A stretch of 12,746 nt of DNA from Pseudomonadota bacterium (GCA_021798395.1 JAJZHS010000033.1:1-12746), one strand, 5' to 3'; positions 1-7,401 are shown, counted from the first letter of the stretch. A program made the numbers and translations. Notes: a model not told the origin generated them from the sequence alone.

Positions 1-2068
1 CGTCGACCGTGCGCATGAACTCCTGGTGTTCGCGCTGCGCGTTGTTGACCAGGCCGATGGTCGGCTCGGCGATCGCGGCCAGCGCGGCGACCTCGCCGGC
101 GTGGTTCATGCCCAGTTCGACCACGCCGGCCTGGTGCTGCGGGCGCAGCCGCAACAGCGTCAGCGGCACGCCGACGGCGTTGTTCAGGTTGCCCTGCGTG
201 GCCAGGTAGCCGTCGTCGCCGTGCCAGGCGCGCAGGATCGACGCGAGCATCTGCGTCACCGTCGTCTTGCCGTTGCTTCCGGTGACCGCGATCAAGGGCA
301 TCGCCGGTTGCTGCCTGCGCCACGCGCGCCCGAGCAGGCCCAGGGCGGCCGTGCTGTCGGCGACCCGGACCCCGGCAAGCCCGGCACAGTCGGACGCGCC
401 GCGTTCGGCCAGCACCGCGGCGGCGCCGGCTTGTGCGGCCTGCGCCAGCAGGGTGTTGGCGTCGAACCGCTCGCCGCGCAGGGCGACGAACAGCTCGCCG
501 CGGCGCAAGGTGCGGGTGTCGGTGCCGACTCCGGCGAGCGTCACCGCCGCGTCGCCGTGCACGTCGCCGCCGACCCAGGCCGCCAGCTCGCGCAGGCTGA
601 AGGCCCCGGCGCCGCGCGCGGCCAGCGCCGCGCGCGCGTGGAACACGTCGTTGAACGCGCGCTTGCGCCCGGAGACGTCCTGCGTGGCCTCGTGCCCCTT
701 GCCGGCCAGCAGCACCACGTCGGCGGCGGCGGCGTGCGCCACCGTCTGCGCGATGGCCTGCGCACGGTCGAGCGCGACCACGGTGGCGGCCGGCGCGACC
801 AGCCCCTGCAGCAGGTCGTCGACGATGTCCTGCGCACGCTCGCCGCGCGGGTTGTCGCTGGTCAGCACGACGCGGTCGGCGAAGGCCTCGGCGGCGGCGG
901 CCATCGGCGCACGCTTGCCGCGGTCGCGATCGCCGCCGGCGCCGAACAGGCACCACAAGCGTCCGCCGCGCGCCTCGGCCTGCGGCCGCAGCGCCTGCAG
1001 CGCCTGGGCCAGCGCGTCGGGCGTATGCGCGTAGTCGACCACCACCAGCGGCGCGCCGCCGAGCCCCTGCATGCGCCCGGGCGGCGCGCGCAGCGCGCGC
1101 AGCGCGGCGACGATGGCGTCGAATTCGATCCCGCACGTGCGCAGCAGGCCGCAGACGAGCAGCACGTTGGCGGCGTTGAAGCGTCCCACCAGCGGCAGCT
1201 CGACCTCGGCCGCGTGCGCGCCGTGCGCCAGCCGCAGGCGCATTCCGGCCGCGCCGTGGCCGATGGCCAGGGCCTGCCAGTCGGCCGCGTGCTGCAGCGA
1301 TACGGTCTGCACCTGCAGCGCGCGCTGGCGCGCGTGGGCGGCCACCGCCGCGCCCTGCGCATCGTCGATGTCGCAGACCGCAGCGCGCAGCCCGGGCCAG
1401 TCGAACAGCCTGCGCTTGGCCGCGGCGTAGGCGGCCATGCTGCCGTGGTAGTCCAGGTGGTCCTGGCTCAGGTTGGTGAACGCGGCCGCGTGCAGTTGCA
1501 GCCCGCCGAGCCGTTGCTCCTCGATGCCGATCGACGACGCCTCGATCGCGCAGTGCAGCACGCCGCGCTCGCGCAGCGCCGCCAGTTCGTGGTGCAGCCG
1601 GACCGGATCGGGCGTGGTCAGCCCGGTGGCGACCAGCTCGTCGGGCAGGCCCACGCCGAGGGTGCCGACGACGCCGCAGATCCGGCCGCTGGCTCCCAGG
1701 GCCTGCGCAAGCCACAGCGCACAACTGGTCTTGCCGTTGGTGCCGGTGATCGCCAGCACCGTCATGCGGCGCGACGGATGCGCGTACCAGGCGTCGGCGA
1801 TCTCGCCGGCCAGGCGCTGCAGGCCGCGCACGCGCAGCACGCGCGGATCGTGCTCCGGTTCACCGCCGTCGGCGTCGACCAGCGCGGCGCGTGCGCCGCG
1901 CGCGAACGCGTCGCCGAGATGGCGCCGCGCGTCGTGCGCGACTCCGGGCCAGGCGACGAACACGTCACCGGACCGCACCGCCCGCGAGTCGCTGCGCAGC
2001 GCTCCGGCGTCGCCGGCGCCGCGCAGCGCGTGCAGGACCGCGCCTGCGCTGTCGAACACGGCGCTCAC
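1..2068 (-). CDS. murE-murF: Bifunctional MurE-MurF fusion (UDP-MurNAc-tripeptide synthetase / D-Ala-D-Ala adding enzyme), 3' end outside window
   Basis: One open frame runs from a GTG at 2068 to the left edge (689 codons visible, no stop). Residues about 1-485 are MurE, the cytoplasmic ligase adding meso-diaminopimelate to UDP-MurNAc-L-Ala-D-Glu: P-loop GTNGKTS at 109-115, the LSQDHLDYHG segment, a candidate carbamylated Lys218, and DNPR at 405-408, the meso-DAP signature. From about residue 489 the same frame continues as MurF, which adds D-Ala-D-Ala: TDTR, a second P-loop TGSNGKTT at 596-603, GNLNN, and ELGMNHAGE. About 200 MurF residues are visible; a normal MurF has about 450, so about 250 should lie beyond the edge. 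There is no stop or ATG at the junction and almost no linker. The GTG overlaps the ftsI stop (GTGA), with GAGGGG six bases upstream, so translation is probably coupled. The usual SSHGL of MurE reads SSIGI here, a form I recall from Burkholderiales. Fusion of these two enzymes is known in some Burkholderiales such as Bordetella. Confidence 0.95.
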   Translation of the reverse strand, partial: MSAVFDSAGAVLHALRGAGDAGALRSDSRAVRSGDVFVAWPGVAHDARRHLGDAFARGARAALVDADGGEPEHDPRVLRVRGLQRLAGEIADAWYAHPSRRMTVLAITGTNGKTSCALWLAQALGASGRICGVVGTLGVGLPDELVATGLTTPDPVRLHHELAALRERGVLHCAIEASSIGIEEQRLGGLQLHAAAFTNLSQDHLDYHGSMAAYAAAKRRLFDWPGLRAAVCDIDDAQGAAVAAHARQRALQVQTVSLQHAADWQALAIGHGAAGMRLRLAHGAHAAEVELPLVGRFNAANVLLVCGLLRTCGIEFDAIVAALRALRAPPGRMQGLGGAPLVVVDYAHTPDALAQALQALRPQAEARGGRLWCLFGAGGDRDRGKRAPMAAAAEAFADRVVLTSDNPRGERAQDIVDDLLQGLVAPAATVVALDRAQAIAQTVAHAAAADVVLLAGKGHEATQDVSGRKRAFNDVFHARAALAARGAGAFSLRELAAWVGGDVHGDAAVTLAGVGTDTRTLRRGELFVALRGERFDANTLLAQAAQAGAAAVLAERGASDCAGLAGVRVADSTAALGLLGRAWRRQQPAMPLIAVTGSNGKTTVTQMLASILRAWHGDDGYLATQGNLNNAVGVPLTLLRLRPQHQAGVVELGMNHAGEVAALAAIAEPTIGLVNNAQREHQEFMRTVD

Positions 2069-3861
2069 GGCGCGCCCCTCGTCCGCGCCACCCGGACCGC
2101 GGGCGCGCTGGCGCGCGCGCTCAGTCCCGGCGGCAGTTCGGGCGCGACCGGCAGGTCGGGCGCCACGCCCAGGGTGCGCAGCGCCTGCGGAACGACCGCG
2201 GCAAACACCGGCGCCGCGACCTGGCCGCCGAAGTGCTTGCCGGCCGACGGCTGGTCGATCGACACCGCCATCACGATGCGCGGCCGATCCAGCGGCGCGA
2301 CGCCGACGAACTGCGCGCGGAACAGGTGGTGGTCGTAGGCGTGGCCGCGCCACAGGTACGCGGTTCCGGTCTTGCCTCCGGTCGAATAGCCCGGAACCTC
2401 GGCGGCGGACGCGGTGCCGCCCTTGCTGGTGACCAGCCCGAGCATGTTCAGGATGTCGCGCGCGACCTTCGGCGACAGCACCCGCACGCCCTGCGGCGGC
2501 GCGTTGAGCTTGTACAGGGTGGCCGGAACGATCTTGCCGCGGTCGGCGAACACGGTGTAGGCGTGCGCGAGCTGGAAGGTCGACACCGCGATGCCGTAGC
2601 CGAAGCCCTGCGTCACCGCGTCGATCGGGCGCCATTGGCGCCACGGCCGCAGCCGTCCGCTGGATTCGCCGGGAAAGCCCACCTGCGGACGCTGGCCGAG
2701 TCCGACGGCGGTGTACATGTCCCACTGCTTGCGCGGGGTGAGCCGCTGCACGATCTGCCCGGTGGCGACGTTGCTTGAATACTCGATGACCTGCGGCAGC
2801 GCGATGGTGCCGTTGTCCGAGTCGTCGCAGATGCTGTTGCCGTAGAAGTTCTGGCAGCCGGGCGCGGTGTTGAAGGTGCTGGTCGGCGTGATCACGCCGT
2901 CCTGCAGCGCCAGCCCGATGGTGATCGGCTTCATCACCGAACCCGGCTCGTAGATGTCGGTCAGCGCGAAGTTGCGCATGTCGTCCGGGCGCATGCCGCG
3001 GTGGGTGTTGGGATCGAAGCTCGGGTAATTGGCCAGCGCGAGCACTTCGCCGGTGGGCGCGTCGATCAGCACGGCGCTGCCGTTCTTGGCCTTGTTGTCG
3101 ACCACCGAAGCCTTCAGCGCCTGGTAGGTCAGGTACTGCAGCTTGCTGTCGATCGACAGCTGCACGTCGCGCCCGTTGACCGGGGGCACACCGCCGTCGA
3201 CGTCCTCGATCACGTTGCCCAGCCGGTCGCGCATGACGCGACGGCTTCCCGGGTGACCGGCCAGCAGCGACTGCAGCTGCAGTTCGAGCCCGGCGGCGCC
3301 CTGGTTGTCGATGTCGGTGAAGCCCAGCAGCTGCGCCGCGGCGGCGCCTTCGGGGTAGTAGCGGCGGTATGCCGGCGAGAAATAGACGCCACGGATTCCC
3401 AGCGCCTTCACGCGACGCGCGAGGCCGATGTCGACCTGTCGCTTGACGTAGACGAACTGGCGGTCGAGCGCAAGGCGGCGGCGCAGCTCGACCGGGTCGA
3501 GTCCGAGCAGGTGCGCGAGCGCGTCGATCTTGGCCGGGTCGGCGTGCAGGGTCTCGGGATCCGCCCAGATGGTCTTCACCGGAATGCTCGACGCCAGGAT
3601 GTGGCCGTTGCGGTCGAGCAGCCTCCCGCGCATCGCCGGCAGCCCGATGGTGCGGATGAAGCGCAAATCACCCTGCTCCTGGTAGAAGGCGGTGGTGATT
3701 CCCTGCACCCACAGCGCGCGCGCGATCAGCGCGGCGAACGCCAGGTACAGCAGACCCTTGACCAGCCACGCGCGCCCGGGCGCCAGGCGCCAGCGCAACA
3801 GCGGGCTGTGCGCGCGCACCGGCGGCACGTACGGGCTGGACATTCGCGGGCTCAGGCGCAT
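2065..3861 (-). CDS. ftsI: Septal peptidoglycan transpeptidase FtsI (PBP3), 598 aa
   Basis: Class B penicillin-binding protein that cross-links septal peptidoglycan in the periplasm, working with FtsW and FtsL in the divisome. Order along the protein: short basic cytoplasmic N-terminus, one membrane segment at about 36-54, a PBP dimerisation region (RGRLLDRNG at about 78-86), then the transpeptidase domain. All three catalytic motifs are present and close to E. coli numbering: SVMK with nucleophile Ser308, SSN at 362-364, KTGT at 497-500. The frame stays open upstream into ftsL and rsmH, so a start must be chosen. ATG 3861 is preferred because it lies 17 bases after the ftsL stop and gives the family's usual length; ATG 3843 is an alternative six residues later. 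Neither has a strong ribosome site. The stop overlaps the murE GTG. Two cysteines (336, 345) lie just before the SSN motif. Confidence 0.96.
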   Translation of the reverse strand: MRLSPRMSSPYVPPVRAHSPLLRWRLAPGRAWLVKGLLYLAFAALIARALWVQGITTAFYQEQGDLRFIRTIGLPAMRGRLLDRNGHILASSIPVKTIWADPETLHADPAKIDALAHLLGLDPVELRRRLALDRQFVYVKRQVDIGLARRVKALGIRGVYFSPAYRRYYPEGAAAAQLLGFTDIDNQGAAGLELQLQSLLAGHPGSRRVMRDRLGNVIEDVDGGVPPVNGRDVQLSIDSKLQYLTYQALKASVVDNKAKNGSAVLIDAPTGEVLALANYPSFDPNTHRGMRPDDMRNFALTDIYEPGSVMKPITIGLALQDGVITPTSTFNTAPGCQNFYGNSICDDSDNGTIALPQVIEYSSNVATGQIVQRLTPRKQWDMYTAVGLGQRPQVGFPGESSGRLRPWRQWRPIDAVTQGFGYGIAVSTFQLAHAYTVFADRGKIVPATLYKLNAPPQGVRVLSPKVARDILNMLGLVTSKGGTASAAEVPGYSTGGKTGTAYLWRGHAYDHHLFRAQFVGVAPLDRPRIVMAVSIDQPSAGKHFGGQVAAPVFAAVVPQALRTLGVAPDLPVAPELPPGLSARASAPAVRVARTRGAP

Positions 3862-3878
3862 CGTCGGCTCGGTGCCTG

Positions 3879-4172
3879 TCAGCGCGTCGGGACCGACACG
3901 GCCACGTCGCGCGGCGCGTGCACGAAGTCGGTGCGTGCGGCGGTCACCGCGACCATGCCCAGGCTGCCACGCGCCAGCCGCTCGATGCGCTCGGGCACCG
4001 ACAGCGCGCGCACTTCGACCTGCAGGCGGTCGTGGTCGAGCTGCAACTGCTGCGCGCGCTGCTGCGCGCTGTCGAGCGCGGCAAAGGTGCGGCGCGCCTC
4101 GTACTGCACGCGCACCACCAGCAGTGCGCTGCCCACGGCCAGCGCCAGCAACAGCACGCGGACGCGGGTCAT
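3879..4172 (-). CDS. ftsL: Cell division protein FtsL, 97 aa
   Basis: Small bitopic inner-membrane protein that joins FtsB and FtsQ and helps activate FtsWI septal synthesis. The sequence shows a short basic N-terminus (MTRVR), a hydrophobic segment at about residues 5-22, then a Gln/Leu/Arg-rich stretch at about 28-66 fitting the periplasmic coiled coil, followed by the RIERLARGSLGM segment typical of FtsL ends. Length is normal for the family. FtsL sequences are poorly conserved, so the call rests on topology plus its place between rsmH and ftsI. The ATG overlaps the rsmH stop (ATGA, 4172-4169), implying translational coupling; no strong ribosome site of its own is visible. Confidence 0.92.
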   Translation of the reverse strand: MTRVRVLLLALAVGSALLVVRVQYEARRTFAALDSAQQRAQQLQLDHDRLQVEVRALSVPERIERLARGSLGMVAVTAARTDFVHAPRDVAVSVPTR

Positions 4173-5143
4173 GCCTGCGCCCCGTCGACGCGCTCGGCCG
4201 CGCGCAGCACCGCCGAGCGCGCGCGCGGATTCGCCCGCAGCTCCTCGACTCCGGGGCGCAGCCGCGCCAGCGCCTTGAGGCCCGGACGAAACGGCACCTC
4301 GCGCAGCGGCAGCCGCTGCTGCGCACGGCTCAGCGCGGGAGCGCGCGCGTGCGCGGCGATGAACTGCTTGACGATGCGGTCCTCGAGCGAGTGGAAGCTG
4401 ATGACGACCAGGCGGCCGCCGACGGCCAGGCGACGCATCACCTGGGCGAGCGCCGCCTCGAGCTCGTCGAGCTCGGCATTGACGTGAATCCGAAGAGCCT
4501 GGAAGGTCCTTGTCGCCGGGTCCTGTCCCGGTTCGCGACTGCGCACCGCCTGCGCCACGACGGCGGCGAGCTCGGCGGTGCGACCGACCGGTTCGCCGCG
4601 TTCGCGGCGAGCCACAAGCGCCTTTGCAATCTGGAAAGCAGCCCGTTCGTCCCCATAGTCCCTCAACACCCTGGTGATCTCGTCGACGCTGGCCTCGGCG
4701 AGGAATTGCGCGGCGGTGATTCCGCGCGTCGGATCCATGCGCATGTCCAGCGGCGCGTCGCCGCGGAAGCTGAAACCGCGCGCGTGCTCGTCGAGCTGCG
4801 GCGACGACACGCCCAGGTCGAACAGCATGCCGTCCACCTGGGCGATGCCCAGCGTCTCGAGCACCGCGCCGCAGCTGGAAAACGGCGCGTGCACCAGCTG
4901 CAGCCTCGCGTCCTCGCGCGCCAGCGCCGCGCCGGCGGCAATGGCTTGCGGGTCGCGGTCCAGCGCGATCACGCGCGCGTGCGGGCCCAGGCGCGCGAGC
5001 AGCGCGCGCGTGTGGCCGCCGCGGCCGAAGGTGCCGTCCAGGTAGACGCCGTCGCCGGGGCCGAGCAGCAGGGCAACGGCCTCGTGCAGCAGCACGGTGC
5101 GATGCTGCAGGGGCGCTGCAGCGCTGGACTCGGGCCTCGTCAT
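4169..5143 (-). CDS. rsmH: 16S rRNA (cytosine(1402)-N(4))-methyltransferase RsmH (MraW), 324 aa
   Basis: SAM-dependent enzyme making the N4-methyl mark on C1402 of 16S rRNA in the ribosomal P site. Visible family motifs: HRTVLLHEAV at 14-23, the SAM-binding YLDGTFGRGGHT at 34-45, VIALDRDP at 58-65, FDLGVSSPQLD at 108-118, and FHSLEDRIVKQF near the C-terminus. The frame stays open 15 codons upstream, but ATG 5143 is chosen because GAAGG sits nine bases before it and the product then starts close to the conserved HRTVLLHE block. It starts 19 bases after the mraZ stop and overlaps ftsL at its end, so it is the second gene of the dcw operon. E. coli RsmH is 313 aa. Confidence 0.96.
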   Translation of the reverse strand: MTRPESSAAAPLQHRTVLLHEAVALLLGPGDGVYLDGTFGRGGHTRALLARLGPHARVIALDRDPQAIAAGAALAREDARLQLVHAPFSSCGAVLETLGIAQVDGMLFDLGVSSPQLDEHARGFSFRGDAPLDMRMDPTRGITAAQFLAEASVDEITRVLRDYGDERAAFQIAKALVARRERGEPVGRTAELAAVVAQAVRSREPGQDPATRTFQALRIHVNAELDELEAALAQVMRRLAVGGRLVVISFHSLEDRIVKQFIAAHARAPALSRAQQRLPLREVPFRPGLKALARLRPGVEELRANPRARSAVLRAAERVDGAQA

Positions 5144-5162
5144 CGGGGTGCGCCTTCGGCTG

Positions 5163-5591
5163 TCAGATGACGATGTCGCGCACGGCATCGGGCATTCCCG
5201 CGGCGATGACCTGGGCCTCGCGCTGCTGGTGCGTGGCCCGGTCCCAGACCTCGAAGTGCGACCCCATTCCGATCAGGTCGACGTCGCGCTCGATGCGAGC
5301 GGCCATGCGCAGCTCCGGCGGCACCAGAACCCGCCCGCTTGCGTCGATCTCGGTTTCGGTCGCGTGCCCCAGGTAGATGCGCTTCCAGCCCTGCGCGGCC
5401 ATCGGCAGCGCCGCGACCTTGGCACGGAATTCCTGCCACTGCGCGTCGCCGAACAGCAGCAGGCAGCCCTCGGGGCTCTTGGTCAGGGTCAGGCGGCCGC
5501 AGGCCTGCTCGTGCAGCATGTCGCGGTAACGCGCAGGCACGGTCATCCGACCCTTGCCGTCCAGCGTCAACGCCGAGATGCCGATGAACAC
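5163..5591 (-). CDS. mraZ: Transcriptional regulator MraZ, 142 aa, GTG start
   Basis: DNA-binding repressor of the dcw operon; family members form rings of SpoVT/AbrB-like folds. Two half-domains are visible, each with the DxxxR motif: DGKGR at 11-15 and DASGR at 83-87, followed by TVPARYRD and VLVPPELR. The frame is open further upstream, but the conserved family N-terminus (F-x-G-x-S-A-L-T-L-D) fixes the start at the GTG at 5591, read as Met-Phe-Ile-Gly. GGAGG lies four bases before it, a slightly short spacing. Starting at ATG 5690 would place the operator and the -35 box inside the gene, which is implausible. It is the first gene of the operon and has candidate binding sites just upstream (5631-5666), so it probably controls itself. 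Confidence 0.95.
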   Translation of the reverse strand: MFIGISALTLDGKGRMTVPARYRDMLHEQACGRLTLTKSPEGCLLLFGDAQWQEFRAKVAALPMAAQGWKRIYLGHATETEIDASGRVLVPPELRMAARIERDVDLIGMGSHFEVWDRATHQQREAQVIAAGMPDAVRDIVI

Positions 5592-5630
5592 ACGCCCTCC
5601 GATCGCGGGAGAAGCAGCGCGGCGCTGCTG

Positions 5631-5666
5631 CACTTTCCCCCACTTTTTGCCACCCGGGTGCACTTT
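5631..5666 (-). promoter_or_regulatory. MraZ operator: four direct repeats at exact 10-bp spacing
   Basis: On the minus strand AAAGTG occurs at 5666-5661, 5646-5641 and 5636-5631, and a degenerate copy (CGGGTG) fills the fourth slot at 5656-5651. The unit therefore recurs every 10 bp, one helical turn, all on one DNA face. MraZ is known to bind short direct repeats with 10-bp periodicity upstream of its own gene (GTGGG-type in E. coli, AAAGTG-type in Mollicutes). The first copy overlaps the -10 box and the others cover the start site and early leader, so bound MraZ should block transcription. The assignment is by pattern and position. Confidence 0.85.
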
Positions 5667-5690
5667 ATGGGGCAAAACAGCGAGCGTCAA
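5662..5690 (-). promoter_or_regulatory. Sigma70-type promoter of the mraZ/dcw operon
   Basis: Minus-strand -35 box TTGACG at 5690-5685, a 17-bp spacer, and -10 box TAAAGT at 5667-5662 (4 of 6 to consensus). Just upstream of the -35 are T/A tracts (AATTTTGATTTTG) resembling an UP element. Transcription would start near 5655, giving a leader of roughly 65 bases before the mraZ GTG. The -10 overlaps the first MraZ repeat. This is the best promoter by eye in the window. Confidence 0.78.
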
Positions 5691-5883
5691 TAGGCAAAAT
5701 CAAAATTCCGCTTTCCAAACAAGCACTTAGCGCGCGAAAGCAACTGTTCATAAAAACAGCTTTCGAGGAAAAATCTCCTTGAAATGAAGGACTTGAATAC
5801 CATGCTGCAAGTAGAGGTTTGAGTGCCCGCGGCGCGCGTCGGCCACGGCTGCGCAATGCCGTTTCGATTGTTGGGCGGGAAGA
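5691..5883. other. AT-rich intergenic region between rnpB and mraZ
   Basis: About 190 bases with no supportable gene. GC is about 40% over 5701-5820 by my count, far below the rest of the window. The mraZ-proximal end probably supplies UP-element tracts to the dcw promoter. The middle holds a hairpin (5735-5765). The rnpB 3' trailer must end here, but I see no classic terminator with a T-run. Small frames on both strands (for example 28 codons from a minus-strand ATG near 5750) lack a good ribosome site and look accidental. Confidence 0.6.
5735..5765. repeat. Imperfect inverted repeat (hairpin) in the rnpB-mraZ gap
   Basis: Plus-strand arms CGAAAG (5735-5740) and CTTTCG (5760-5765) pair, followed inward by CTGTT (5744-5748) and AACAG (5755-5759), leaving a CAA bulge on one side and a six-base loop. 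That makes 11 base pairs in AT-rich DNA. There is no T-run next to it on either strand, so it is not a standard terminator. It could be an operator or a processing or termination signal for rnpB; the sequence does not decide. Confidence 0.55.
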
Positions 5884-6234
5884 GGCGAAGCAAGCCTGTA
5901 GGCCGGATTCTGTGCACCGGTTTCCCGGCGTGGCAGCCATTCCTCTGGGCCGCGCGTTGCCGACGCGGCTCGGTGCCACCTACCCGCAGGCTCGCGCGGG
6001 CCGCGCTCTCGTCGCACCCCGGGAGGTGCGGCGTCGCCTGCCTATTTGGTGTTGCTCCGGGTGGAGGTTGCCGCGTTTCACGTCCGCGACGGCTTGACGC
6101 CGCCGCATACTCGTCTCTGTGGCCCTGTTCGTCGCGTCACCGCGCACGGCCGTTAGCCGTCACCCTGCCCTGTGGAGTCCGGACCTTCCTCACCGCCGCT
6201 GTCGCGTCGGCGCGGCTGCCCGGCCTGCTTCGCC
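5884..6234 (-). ncRNA. rnpB: RNase P RNA (type A, catalytic subunit), about 351 nt
   Basis: RNA component of ribonuclease P, which removes 5' leaders from tRNA precursors. Universal elements are visible on the minus strand: GAGGAAGGTCCGGACTCC (6191-6174, one side of the P4 core), CAGGGCAGGGTG, ACAGAGA, CCACCCGGAGCAA, CCAAATAGG, AGAGGAATGGCTGCCAC (5946-5930) and ACAGAATCCGG (5913-5903). The ends are set by helix P1: GGCGAAGCAGGCC at 6234-6222 pairs along 13 positions (one G-U) with GGCTTGCTTCGCC at 5896-5884. A TATGAT box ends six bases before the first P1 base, which supports that 5' end. It lies upstream of mraZ, a neighbourhood I recall from other proteobacteria. The exact 3' end is uncertain by a few bases. 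Confidence 0.97.
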
Positions 6235-6240
6235 GACGCG

Positions 6241-6246
6241 ATCATA
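6241..6246 (-). promoter_or_regulatory. -10 box of the rnpB promoter
   Basis: Minus-strand TATGAT (5 of 6 to consensus) sits in the 41-base pyrC-rnpB gap, six bases upstream of the first base of helix P1, the expected distance to a start site. No good -35 box is seen 16-18 bases further up; that DNA is very GC-rich and lies partly next to the pyrC stop. The call rests on the -10 and its exact placement. Confidence 0.65.
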
Positions 6247-6275
6247 GCGCGCCGCCCGACGCGCCGCCGAAGCCG

Positions 6276-7349
6276 TCAGGCCACCGGCAGCAAGCGCCAG
6301 GGCAGCGAGTCTCCGGCGGCCAACGGAACGATGCCGTCGTCGCCCAGGTAGGGCAGAACGTCCGGGACGCGCTGCGCCTCGCGGCGCAAGGTGACGCGCG
6401 CGGCGTTGCGCGGCAGGCCGTAGAAGTCGGCGCCGAAACAGCTGGCGAAGCCTTCCAGCCGCGGCAGCGCGTCGCGTTCGGCGAAGGCCTGGGCGTACAG
6501 CTCCAGCGCGTGCGGGGCGGTCAGGCAACCGGCGCAGCCGCAGCCCGACTCCTTGGCCGCCCGCGCGTGCGGCGCCGAGTCGGTGCCGAGAAAAAAGCGC
6601 GCGTCGCCGCTGGTTGCGGCGTCGAGCAGCGCGGCGCGATGGCGCGCGCGCTTGAGCACCGGCAGGCAGTAGTAATGCGGCCGCAGGCCTCCGGCGAACA
6701 GGGCGTTGCGGCTGTAAAGCAGGTGGTGCGCGGTGATCGTGGCGCCCTGCAGCGGCGCGCCGCGCGCGTCGCGCCCATGCTGCGCGCGCACCCACGCCGC
6801 GGCGTCGGCGGTGGTGATGTGCTCGAGCACGATCTTCAACTCGGGGAAGGCGCGGCGGACCGGATCCAGGTGGCGTTCGATGAACACCGCCTCGCGGTCG
6901 AACACGTCGACTTCGGTGTCGGTCACTTCGCCGTGCACCAGCAGCGGCATGCCGGAGCGCTGCATGGCCTCGAGCACCGGGTACACGCGCGACAGCGCGG
7001 TCACGCCGCTGTCGGAGTTGGTCGTCGCCCCGGCCGGGTACAGCTTGACGCCGTGCACCGCGCCGCTGTCCTTCGCGCGCGCGATTTCCGCCGGCGGCGT
7101 CGAATCGGTCAGGTACAGGGTCATCAGCGGCTCGAACGCGCTGTGCGCCGGCCGCGCGGCGAGGATGCGCGCGCGGTAGGCCAGCGCCTGCGCGGTGTCG
7201 ACCACCGGCGGCATGAGGTTCGGCATCACGATCGCGCGCGCGAACTGCGCCGCGCTCCACGCCACCGTGTGCGGCAGCGCGGCGCCGTCGCGCAGGTGCA
7301 GGTGCCAGTCGTCGGGGCGGATCAGGGTCAGGGTCTGCGCTTCGGTCAT
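6276..7349 (-). CDS. pyrC: Dihydroorotase, type II, 357 aa
   Basis: Zinc enzyme that interconverts carbamoyl-aspartate and dihydroorotate in de novo pyrimidine synthesis. The metal site is complete and matches E. coli PyrC numbering: HLH at 16-18, the lysine that becomes carbamylated at 102 (in VKLYPAGATTNS), His139 and His177; the catalytic aspartate is Asp257 in GTDSAPH. The Cys-rich CGCAGC segment and substrate loop are also typical. Length fits the 348-aa E. coli protein. ATG 7349 gives the canonical N-terminus although no clear ribosome site precedes it. It starts 52 bases after the stop of the ABC exporter and may be co-transcribed with it; rnpB follows 41 bases downstream. Confidence 0.96.
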   Translation of the reverse strand: MTEAQTLTLIRPDDWHLHLRDGAALPHTVAWSAAQFARAIVMPNLMPPVVDTAQALAYRARILAARPAHSAFEPLMTLYLTDSTPPAEIARAKDSGAVHGVKLYPAGATTNSDSGVTALSRVYPVLEAMQRSGMPLLVHGEVTDTEVDVFDREAVFIERHLDPVRRAFPELKIVLEHITTADAAAWVRAQHGRDARGAPLQGATITAHHLLYSRNALFAGGLRPHYYCLPVLKRARHRAALLDAATSGDARFFLGTDSAPHARAAKESGCGCAGCLTAPHALELYAQAFAERDALPRLEGFASCFGADFYGLPRNAARVTLRREAQRVPDVLPYLGDDGIVPLAAGDSLPWRLLPVA

Positions 7350-7401
7350 GGTCTGTGGGGGTGCTGCGCGGGCGCGGGTGGGAGCGGTCGCCGGCCGCGC
7401 G

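Noticed and set aside
26..2338. Long plus-strand frame of 770 codons opposite murE-murF.
   Set aside because: Composition is dominated by Arg, Ala, Gly and His from GC-rich antisense DNA, with no recognisable domain; the minus strand carries clear ligase motifs.
3862..4326. Upstream extension of the ftsI frame to an ATG at 4326, giving 753 aa.
   Set aside because: It would overlap all of ftsL and part of rsmH; the conserved FtsI N-terminus begins at 3861.
5667..5750. Minus-strand 28-codon frame starting near 5750 in the rnpB-mraZ gap.
   Set aside because: It has no suitably placed ribosome site, overlaps the mraZ promoter and shows no recognisable protein feature.
5825..5849. GC-rich imperfect hairpin about 35 bases after rnpB on the minus strand, considered as its terminator.
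   Set aside because: The stem has a bulge and a G-U pair and no T-run follows, so the sequence alone does not support a terminator.
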